NCBI GenBank assembly: GCA_947176655.1
Contig: CAMWRK010000167.1
Coordinates: 1 to 5,073, forward strand
Source: an uncultured Prevotellaceae bacterium
Lineage (GTDB): Bacteria > Bacteroidota > Bacteroidia > Bacteroidales > Bacteroidaceae
Direction of reading: 5' to 3'
DNA: 5,073 nucleotides
Within the stretch, counting starts at the first letter, position 1. Each line of letters begins with the position of its first letter. A model generated the notes under the pieces. The model saw only the letters and a list, made by a program, of their open reading frames with translations, was not told the DNA's origin and did no database searches. This document shows positions 1-5,073 of this stretch, one piece after another. Position numbers and translations under genes: made by a program.

Positions 1-229
1 CTGTAAGCCTCCTATCCTCCGAACCGGTACACGTTTTACATGCCAACAGCTTGCAGACATCCTCCAACATTGTTTTGCAACACTTTGCATCGAGAGCCAA
101 TGCTACTATAAGACGGTAAGCGTAATACTCGGACACTCGAATATCAGCACAACACTCGACCTGTATGTACATCCGAACATGGAGCAGAGGAAGAGATGTA
201 TTGACAGGATGTTCAGGGCACTAAAGTAA
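1..229 (+). pseudogene. C-terminal end of a tyrosine recombinase/integrase, probably decayed (5' end outside the window)
   Basis: The frame beginning at base 2 is open for 75 codons and ends with TAA at 227-229. Its second half is typical of phage-integrase family recombinases: FATLCIE (residues 25-31), KTVSVILGHSNISTT (37-51) with the LGH box His45, and LDLYVHP (52-58) with the presumed nucleophile Tyr55, then a basic tail. Family members normally carry HxLRH just before FAT. Here the equivalent residues read DILQH (19-23), so both the catalytic His and Arg are absent. Only about ten residues separate the upstream RT pair (7-8) from this point, fewer than I expect in relatives, so a short in-frame deletion is as likely as substitutions. 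Known family chemistry requires that Arg, so strand cleavage should be lost. I infer a remnant of an integrated element. The upstream part cannot be seen, so a diverged but expressed gene is not excluded. Confidence 0.66.
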
Positions 230-272
230 ATCTGATACAAAAGCGGGACAATCCACTACAAGCAACTCGTGG

Positions 273-2345
273 CTATTTCACATCCGACCGGAATGTGGAA
301 GCGGGCAGACCTGCGGCATTCACGAGATTGGCTGATGTGAAGGGTTGCCAACCGTAGCGCACGATACGGGGGTGCTTCACTTTGTTGCTACGGACTTTTA
401 CAGTATTGCCCTCTATGACGGCTGTGGCGGGGTAGAAGATGCGATCATCACCGGCAAGTTCGAAGGTTTGCAGTTCTTCACCAGGGACAGAGGGACGGAG
501 GCCATCGGCATAGTCAAAGGATACGAGAGCCGTGCCACGGTGGAAAGTGACGGATTGGAACAGTGGGCCGGAGGGAACCACGTGCTTGTGCCCGTAGACA
601 TCGTTCAGTGCCCACAAGGCAAGACGCTGACCAACTTCAAACTTGTGTGTCGGGTGCACATCGGTAGGGTGGCCTTTGTCGGAGCTTACTGCCATACCTG
701 TGTGTTCAATGCTGTGCATGAGGCGTCTCTGGCTGTCGCGGAAGAGAGGCCACGAAGGGCGGTTAAGGCTTGAGAGCTGTACGTAGTAGAACGGCATGTC
801 TGTGTCTTTCCAGTACTGGCGCCAGCCCTGCACCAAGAGCCTGAAGAGACGTTCGTGGGCATCGACGTTGTGGGCATTGGATTCGCCCTGATACCATATC
901 ACGCCGCGTATGGGGAAGTGCTGCATGGGCAGGATGCCGGCCTCGAAGAGATAGCATGGTTCGTAGGGGTGGCGCTGGAATGCGCTGGAGGACTTGCGCA
1001 CGTTCTGTGCTGCACGCTCGCGCACCCAAGGCTGGATAAAGTCGTTCTTGGTCCAGTCGCGTAGAATGGCGGGGAACCCGAACTCGAGAGAACGGCGGGG
1101 AACCCAAGCCTCGGTGGGTGCGCCGCCCACGGCATTGCATATCAGTCCTACGGGCACGTGCAGGCTGTCATGCAGCATGCGCCCGAAGTAGTAGGCCACG
1201 GCAGAGAAGCGTGCCGCGGCGGCGGGTGTGCATGGTGTCCATGCCGTCTCGCGGAAATATTGCAGATGGTCAAGCGAATCCAGAACCGAGGCATCCCACT
1301 CCACAGGATTGGTGCGCCAACGTGCTTTCATGTCGAAGAGACGTATGTCGTCGCAGGCCGCCTGCGGTATGTCTCTGCCGCCTGTAGTCGAAGCGTTCAG
1401 CTGAAATTCCATATTGGACTGGCCGGAACACAGCCATACCTCGCCGGCAAGAACATTGCCGAAGATCAGTTTGCGTTTGCCTGTCTCAACGGTAAGGGTA
1501 TAGGGGCCTCCGGCATTCAGGGGATGGAGCGTCACCTGCCAGTGTCCGTTGGTGTCAGCCTGTACCTTGTGCTTCTGACCGGCTATGGATAGGCTCACTT
1601 TCTCGCCGGCATCGGCACTCCCCTGTATCGTGAGCTCGCGACCGTATTGCAGAACCATATTATCGGTGTACAGCGGGGACATGCTCAGACCGCCATAGTC
1701 GCCGGTAATGCCCCTGTAGACTATGTCGGCCATCATGGCTGCTCCCTCGACATTGGGGTGCACGGCATCCTCGAGAAGGTGCGGATAGGGGTGCAGAGGT
1801 TCGTAGAAGTCTATCAACTGGACTTTCTCGGCACGTGCCACACACTCTATGGCCGACTGTATCTCGTCGTGCCAGTCGCGGGTGCCCGACTCATAACGGT
1901 GATGCCGGTGCGACAGCGGTGTCATGCGTGCCACGAGGAAACGCGCTTTCGGATTGACCTCGCGGAAAGACTGAATCAGAGCGCGGTAGTCTCCGATGAA
2001 CTCGTCCTGATAGTCTGGCCAGTTGCGCGGATCGGTGTCGTTTATACCCAAGTGGATGACCACAATGTCTGCGGCAAAGGCCAATGCATCCTTGTACTCC
2101 TTCTGCTTGGTATAGGGGCGGTGTCCCTTGTTCAGCAACGTGGCACCGGACTTGCCGAAGTTGCCCACCTCGTAGGCATCGCCGAGCAGGGTCTGCAGCC
2201 TGTAGGGATAGGCATTGAGCTGTCTGTCTGGCAGGCCATAGCCATAGGTGATGCTGTTGCCAACGCAAGCAACACGGATTTTCTTGTCGGCAGCAAAGCC
2301 GGAAAAGCTGCACAGCAGCAACAGTAGTGCAAGAATACGTCTCAT
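273..2345 (-). CDS. Exported two-domain sialate O-acetylesterase (SGNH/GDSL hydrolase + SASA domain)
   Basis: This 690-residue enzyme should remove O-acetyl groups from glycans, most likely acetylated sialic acids, in the periplasm or at the cell surface. Residues 1-18 form a signal peptide (two Arg, a Leu-rich core, likely cleavage near A18/A19). There is no proper lipobox. Residues 22-215 are an SGNH hydrolase: GNSIT with Ser31, GKSGAT (64-69), LGIND with Asn102, and DAVHPN with Asp193 and His196. Residues 220-300 look like a beta-rich linker starting with the TDNMVLQ motif. Residues 300-580 are a SASA domain: SGQSNMEF with Ser310, WYQGESN (484-490), and DVH with Asp562 and His564. Both catalytic sets look complete. 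Length and architecture match the Bacteroidales two-domain esterases called NanS or EstA. ATG at 2345 was chosen over the ATG at 2489 because it begins the signal peptide, whereas the longer version overlaps the upstream gene and buries the signal. No clear Shine-Dalgarno is seen. No sialidase or sialic-acid catabolic gene is in the window, so another acetylated glycan is possible as substrate. Confidence 0.9.
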   Translation of the reverse strand: MRRILALLLLLCSFSGFAADKKIRVACVGNSITYGYGLPDRQLNAYPYRLQTLLGDAYEVGNFGKSGATLLNKGHRPYTKQKEYKDALAFAADIVVIHLGINDTDPRNWPDYQDEFIGDYRALIQSFREVNPKARFLVARMTPLSHRHHRYESGTRDWHDEIQSAIECVARAEKVQLIDFYEPLHPYPHLLEDAVHPNVEGAAMMADIVYRGITGDYGGLSMSPLYTDNMVLQYGRELTIQGSADAGEKVSLSIAGQKHKVQADTNGHWQVTLHPLNAGGPYTLTVETGKRKLIFGNVLAGEVWLCSGQSNMEFQLNASTTGGRDIPQAACDDIRLFDMKARWRTNPVEWDASVLDSLDHLQYFRETAWTPCTPAAAARFSAVAYYFGRMLHDSLHVPVGLICNAVGGAPTEAWVPRRSLEFGFPAILRDWTKNDFIQPWVRERAAQNVRKSSSAFQRHPYEPCYLFEAGILPMQHFPIRGVIWYQGESNAHNVDAHERLFRLLVQGWRQYWKDTDMPFYYVQLSSLNRPSWPLFRDSQRRLMHSIEHTGMAVSSDKGHPTDVHPTHKFEVGQRLALWALNDVYGHKHVVPSGPLFQSVTFHRGTALVSFDYADGLRPSVPGEELQTFELAGDDRIFYPATAVIEGNTVKVRSNKVKHPRIVRYGWQPFTSANLVNAAGLPASTFRSDVK

Positions 2346-2418
2346 AGAAACAAACGCGAATAAAATGATTTTGTTAACTGACTTATTTGATAAAGATTTG
2401 CCGGCACTTCGGCACGGG

Positions 2419-2991
2419 CTATAATGTCCGCACCACTCTGCATGGATTGCCCACGGCGACACTATTGTCGGGAATATTGCCGACCACAACGCTGCCGGCT
2501 CCGATTGTACAGTTGCAGCCTATGCTGACGCCTGGCAGGATGGTCACTCCGCCACCTATCCAGCAGTTGTCGCCTATGTTGACGGGACGCGCCCACTCCC
2601 TGCGGGTATTGCGCTCCACCGGATCGGTGCTGTGACAGGCTGTGTATATACCCACGTTGGGACCTATGAAACAGTCGTTGCCTATGGTGACAAAAGCTTC
2701 GTCGAGCACAGTGAAACTGAAATTAGCAAAGAAACCCTTTCCAACACGTATATGACGGCCAAAGTCGCAATAGAACGGCTGCACTATGAAGGTATCATCA
2801 TGGCATTGCCCGAGAATCTCGTGCAACTTACGGTTACGCCCAGTGAAATCCGTAGGGCACAGACCATTATATTCGTGGCACAAGACCTTGACGCGGTTCA
2901 GTTCCAGCACCAGTCCCGGCTCTGTTGCCTGATATGTCTCGCCGGCAAGCATCTTGCCGTACTCTGGAGAATGTATAGGTGTGTTGTTCAT
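2419..2991 (-). CDS. Sugar O-acetyltransferase, maltose/galactoside acetyltransferase family (left-handed beta-helix)
   Basis: This 190-residue protein should transfer acetyl from acetyl-CoA to a hydroxyl of a sugar in the cytoplasm; no signal peptide is present. Residues 13-20 (KMLAGETY) are the signature of the N-terminal maltose-acetyltransferase (Mac) domain. Residues 70-180 carry hexapeptide repeats forming a left-handed beta-helix, for example IGNDCFIGPNVGIYT (103-117), IGDNCWIGGGVTILPG (139-154) and IGCNCTIGAGSVVVG (157-171). His120 in the TACHSTDP segment sits where the catalytic His lies in LacA/Maa/NodL enzymes, and the end (VAVGNPCRVVR) is the usual family closure. Length fits the family. 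ATG at 2991 was preferred to the in-frame ATG at 3039 because GGGGGAG lies 10 bases upstream and the first 16 residues of the longer form match nothing in the family. The acceptor sugar cannot be told; family members are promiscuous in vitro. The gene lies 73 bases upstream of the esterase on the same strand, so co-transcription is likely. Confidence 0.88.
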   Translation of the reverse strand: MNNTPIHSPEYGKMLAGETYQATEPGLVLELNRVKVLCHEYNGLCPTDFTGRNRKLHEILGQCHDDTFIVQPFYCDFGRHIRVGKGFFANFSFTVLDEAFVTIGNDCFIGPNVGIYTACHSTDPVERNTRREWARPVNIGDNCWIGGGVTILPGVSIGCNCTIGAGSVVVGNIPDNSVAVGNPCRVVRTL

Positions 2992-3001
2992 GTCATCGTA
3001 T

Positions 3002-3008
3002 CTCCCCC
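3002..3008 (-). promoter_or_regulatory. Shine-Dalgarno-like site that fixes the acetyltransferase start
   Basis: Read on the minus strand this is GGGGGAG, followed by 10 bases and then ATG at 2991. Bacteroidota genes often lack such a site, so its presence favours 2991 over the upstream in-frame ATG at 3039. Confidence 0.5.
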
Positions 3009-3052
3009 AATGTGATTCGCCGAAATAGTAACAGCGCACGAGTTATACCTGT

Positions 3053-3060
3053 CAAAGTTA
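3053..3060 (-). promoter_or_regulatory. Candidate -7 promoter element for the leftward acetyltransferase/esterase unit
   Basis: The minus strand reads TAACTTTG, an exact match to the Bacteroidota primary sigma -7 consensus TAnnTTTG. Transcription would begin near 3047, giving a leader of about 55 bases to ATG 2991 and almost none to ATG 3039. This again supports the shorter acetyltransferase. No exact TTTG -33 box is seen; the closest is TTTCTG at 3084-3079 with an 18-base spacer. No exact TAnnTTTG occurs in the 73-base gap before the esterase, in keeping with both genes sharing this promoter. Confidence 0.5.
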
Positions 3061-3066
3061 TCGCTT

Positions 3067-3094
3067 TTACGGCAAATACAGAAACATTACGGCA
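3067..3094. repeat. Pair of TTACGGCA direct repeats, 20 bp apart
   Basis: TTACGGCA occurs at 3067-3074 and again at 3087-3094, exactly 20 bases apart start to start, immediately beside the 22-bp inverted repeat. With that repeat, the core GGCA/TGCC is found at 3071, 3091, 3101 and 3111, all at multiples of ten bases. This may be an extended regulator-binding array, but such short matches can arise by chance. Confidence 0.3.
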
Positions 3095-3096
3095 TG

Positions 3097-3118
3097 ATAT
3101 TGCCACATTGGGCAATAT
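3097..3118. repeat. 22-bp perfect inverted repeat, candidate operator between divergent genes
   Basis: ATATTGCC (3097-3104) and GGCAATAT (3111-3118) are exact reverse complements separated by six bases. The repeat lies where the -33 region of the rightward promoter should be and about 40-60 bases upstream of the leftward -7 element. That position would suit a dimeric regulator acting on one or both promoters. Its location and symmetry are seen; its function as an operator is inferred. It is not followed by a T run on either strand, so it does not resemble a terminator, and it is unlikely to be transcribed from the promoter candidates seen. Confidence 0.45.
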
Positions 3119-3135
3119 ATATCGTAAAATAATGC

Positions 3136-3143
3136 TATCTTTG
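3136..3143 (+). promoter_or_regulatory. Candidate -7 promoter element for the rightward Dabb/helicase unit
   Basis: TATCTTTG matches the Bacteroidota -7 consensus TAnnTTTG exactly. Transcription would start near 3150, giving an A/T-rich leader of about 34 bases before ATG 3184, typical of the phylum. The -33 box is poor: the nearest TTG is at 3108-3110 with a 25-base spacer, inside the inverted repeat, so the promoter may be weak or factor-dependent. Confidence 0.55.
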
Positions 3144-3183
3144 CATATATAAGAGCATTATACCAAACAATATATACATCACT

Positions 3184-3489
3184 ATGGTCAAACACATCAT
3201 ATTGTGGACACTCAGACCTGAGTTGTCCGCAGAAGAGAAGAATAACATCAAGGCTGGCATAAAAGAGGGACTGGAAGCACTTGTAGGCGTGGTGCCTGGG
3301 CTGGTGGAGGCCAAGGTACACACAGAAGGGCGTCTGGACTCGTCTACAGCCGACATCATGCTGGACAGCACGCTGACTGACGGGGGGGCACTGAAAGCCT
3401 ATGCCGTACATCCTGCACATGTGGAGGTGGCAGAGAAGAAAGTCAGACCCTTTGTCGCACAGCGCGTGTGTCTGGACTTTGAAGTATAG
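3184..3489 (+). CDS. Dabb family protein (stress-responsive alpha/beta barrel domain)
   Basis: This 101-residue protein is a single Dabb domain, a ferredoxin-like fold that forms dimeric alpha/beta barrels. The beginning MVKHIILWTL (1-10) is the usual first strand with its conserved His4; residues 16-35 form the first helix, ADIMLDSTL (56-64) the central strand, and KAYAVHPAHVEVAEK (71-85) the signature helix with the YxxHPxH pattern. No signal peptide or membrane segment is present, so it should be cytoplasmic. Family length is about 95-110 residues, so the gene is complete. Members of this family have varied or unknown roles, and no substrate can be assigned. ATG 3184 is the only start that preserves the first strand; no Shine-Dalgarno is evident. 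The helicase gene starts 24 bases after the stop, in the same reading frame, so the two are probably one operon. A run of seven G at 3382-3388 encodes Gly-Gly and is a possible slippage spot. Confidence 0.85.
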   Translation: MVKHIILWTLRPELSAEEKNNIKAGIKEGLEALVGVVPGLVEAKVHTEGRLDSSTADIMLDSTLTDGGALKAYAVHPAHVEVAEKKVRPFVAQRVCLDFEV

Positions 3490-3513
3490 CACGGAAGCAG
3501 AAACACAGCCCGC

Positions 3514-5073
3514 ATGGACACGACAAACAAGGAACTTGACACGGCACGCCGCATAGTGGAAAACACAGGTATGCACCTGTTCCTGACAGGAAAGGCCGGA
3601 ACGGGAAAGACAACATTCCTGAAAGACCTGAAACGGCGCTCCTCCAAACGCATGATCGTCACTGCACCAACGGGAATAGCTGCCATAAATGCAGAAGGAG
3701 TGACCATACACTCATTCTTCCAACTGCCGTTCGCCCCATACATACCCGACACAGTGTTCCATGCCGGCAAGGAGGCCTACCGCTACCGCTTCAGCAAAGA
3801 GAAAATACGGATAATACGCAGCATAGACCTACTGGTAATAGACGAAATAAGTATGGTCCGGGCTGACCTTCTGGACGCCATAGACGCCGTATTGCGGCGC
3901 TTCCGCGCTCCGCACCTGCCGTTCGGCGGCGTACAGTTGCTGATGATTGGCGACCTACAACAACTGGCTCCCGTGGTCAAGAGCGAAGAATGGGATATGC
4001 TATCGCAGCACTACGAAACGCCATACTTCTTCAGCAGCAGAGCCTTAGGCGACACCACCTACGCCACCATCGAACTGAAACAGACATACCGGCAGACAGA
4101 CAGCCGCTTTCTGGAACTGCTGAACAGCATACGCGAGAACAGACCGGACAGGAACACCATAGAGCAACTGAACAGACGCCACATCCCACATTTCATTCCC
4201 CCACCGACAGAACGCTACATACGGCTGACAACACACAACAGACAGGCGCAGGACATAAACGAACATGAATTGAGGTACATAGACAAGGAAGCATATGTAT
4301 ATAAGGCAGAAATCAGCGGCAAGTTCCCCGAATACTCCTACCCCACCGACGAAATCCTTACTCTGAAACAAGGAGCACAGGTGATGTTCGTCAAGAACGA
4401 TCGCTCCACAGACAAGCGCTACTTCAACGGCATGATAGGTGAGATAACCTCCATCGACGCCAAAGGCTTCACCGTCCTCAGCAAAGACTATCCGGAGGAA
4501 ATCCGTGTGGAACGGGAACAATGGGACAGCAGCCGCTATACACTGAACGAGCAGACCATGGAAATAACCGAAGAGATAGAAGGCAGTTTCCGACAATTCC
4601 CCGTAAGGCTGGCATGGGCCATAACAATACACAAAAGCCAAGGACTGACATTCAGCCACGCCATAATAGACGCACGCGACTCCTTTGCCCACGGACAAGT
4701 CTATGTCGCCCTGAGCCGTTGCCGCACGCTGGAAGGCCTGGTGCTCAGCACACCGCTGAACGCCCGAACGATAATCTGCGACAACACGGTAGAACGCTAC
4801 AACTCGCTCATGAAAGAGAGGATACCAGACCGACAGGCCATCAAGGAATGGGAAAGAAGCTACTACCATACACTGGCACACGAACTGTTCTGCTTCGACC
4901 AGGTGGAACACAGTTTTGAAGAAACAACACGGCTGCTTGTGGAACACTTCCACCGTCTGTATCCTCAGACACTTGAGAAATTCAACAGACAGTCGCCCCA
5001 ACTTAAGGAGCGGATAACCGAAGTTGCCGCACGCTTCGGCAAACAGTACACACAGATTATAGCCGGACAGGAC
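3514..5073 (+). CDS. Pif1-like SF1B DNA helicase (3' end outside the window)
   Basis: The frame is open from ATG 3514 to the window end, giving 520 residues without a stop. It should be an ATP-driven 5'-to-3' DNA helicase of the Pif1/RecD-like superfamily 1B, acting in the cytoplasm on replication or repair intermediates. Visible motifs in order: Walker A GKAGTGKTT (26-34), Ia TAPTGIAAINA (50-60) followed by the Pif1-type TIHSFF (64-69), Walker B VIDEISM (108-114), motif III GDLQQLAPV (146-154), motif IV LKQTYRQ (188-194) with Arg193, motif V TIHKSQGLTF (371-380), and motif VI YVALSRCRTLEGL (397-409) with Arg402. All look intact. The helicase core ends near residue 425, and at least 95 more residues follow, charged and probably helical, which I do not recognise. 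The start is well fixed: the only in-frame stop upstream is that of the Dabb gene 24 bases earlier, with no other ATG between. A GGAAG at 3493-3497 is too distant to be a convincing ribosome site. Ile is often coded by ATA. Confidence 0.92.
   Translation, partial: MDTTNKELDTARRIVENTGMHLFLTGKAGTGKTTFLKDLKRRSSKRMIVTAPTGIAAINAEGVTIHSFFQLPFAPYIPDTVFHAGKEAYRYRFSKEKIRIIRSIDLLVIDEISMVRADLLDAIDAVLRRFRAPHLPFGGVQLLMIGDLQQLAPVVKSEEWDMLSQHYETPYFFSSRALGDTTYATIELKQTYRQTDSRFLELLNSIRENRPDRNTIEQLNRRHIPHFIPPPTERYIRLTTHNRQAQDINEHELRYIDKEAYVYKAEISGKFPEYSYPTDEILTLKQGAQVMFVKNDRSTDKRYFNGMIGEITSIDAKGFTVLSKDYPEEIRVEREQWDSSRYTLNEQTMEITEEIEGSFRQFPVRLAWAITIHKSQGLTFSHAIIDARDSFAHGQVYVALSRCRTLEGLVLSTPLNARTIICDNTVERYNSLMKERIPDRQAIKEWERSYYHTLAHELFCFDQVEHSFEETTRLLVEHFHRLYPQTLEKFNRQSPQLKERITEVAARFGKQYTQIIAGQD

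Noticed and set aside
252..271. CCAC/GTGG inverted match between the recombinase remnant and the esterase end
   Set aside because: A four-base match with a 12-base loop and no T run is too weak for a terminator or an attachment site.
1647..2327. 226-codon open frame on the plus strand inside the esterase gene
   Set aside because: It is antisense to the SGNH domain, shows no recognisable motif, and is explained by the codon use of the real gene.
2399..2414. Small hairpin TGCCG/CGGCA between acetyltransferase and esterase, as a terminator
   Set aside because: The stem is only five base pairs and no proper T run follows on the minus strand (AATCTTTATC), so termination is not supported.
2346..2489. 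A 48-residue N-terminal extension of the esterase from the ATG at 2489
   Set aside because: It overlaps the end of the acetyltransferase gene and would bury a clear signal peptide that begins at 2345.
2992..3039. Upstream ATG at 3039 for the acetyltransferase
   Set aside because: The -7 candidate at 3053-3060 leaves almost no leader for it, the extra 16 residues fit no family, and a good ribosome site precedes ATG 2991.
3067..3711. 214-codon open frame on the minus strand across the intergenic region, Dabb gene and helicase start
   Set aside because: It is antisense to two well-supported genes and crosses their promoter region; its translation is Cys-rich and unlike any family I know.
4045..5001. 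318-codon open frame on the minus strand inside the helicase gene
   Set aside because: It is antisense to an intact helicase with all motifs, and its translation is Cys/Phe/Val-rich with no domain pattern; it is a shadow frame.

Overview
The window looks like chromosomal DNA of a Bacteroidota gut or oral bacterium, probably Bacteroidales (Bacteroides/Prevotella-like). Three things point there: two exact copies of the Bacteroidota -7 promoter element (TAnnTTTG) in the divergent intergenic region, gene starts with weak or absent Shine-Dalgarno sequences, and the protein families present (two-domain sialate-type O-acetylesterase, Dabb protein, Pif1-like helicase). The genus cannot be fixed from the sequence alone.

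Layout. Positions 1-229 (+) hold the last 75 codons of a tyrosine recombinase that keeps the LGH and catalytic Tyr boxes but lacks the HxLR box, so it is probably a decayed integrase. After a 43-base gap, 273-2345 (-) encodes an exported 690-residue protein with two different esterase domains (an N-terminal SGNH/GDSL hydrolase and a C-terminal SASA-type sialate O-acetylesterase). Upstream of it on the same strand, 73 bases away, 2419-2991 (-) encodes a left-handed beta-helix sugar O-acetyltransferase of the maltose/galactoside acetyltransferase family. The intergenic region 2992-3183 holds divergent promoter candidates and a 22-bp inverted repeat that looks like an operator. Rightward from it, 3184-3489 (+) encodes a small Dabb (stress-responsive alpha/beta barrel) protein. 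After 24 bases, 3514 to the window end (+) encodes an SF1B Pif1-like DNA helicase that is still open at position 5073.

How the parts fit. The leftward pair looks like one carbohydrate-acetylation transcription unit: an exported esterase that would remove O-acetyl groups from glycans, and a cytoplasmic enzyme that would add acetyl groups to sugars. The rightward pair (Dabb plus helicase) is probably co-transcribed, but no functional link between its members can be read from sequence. I see no CRISPR array, RNA gene, intact mobile element or clearly new system. The points most worth a second look are the divergent control region, the esterase/acetyltransferase pairing, the Dabb-helicase pairing and the recombinase remnant.
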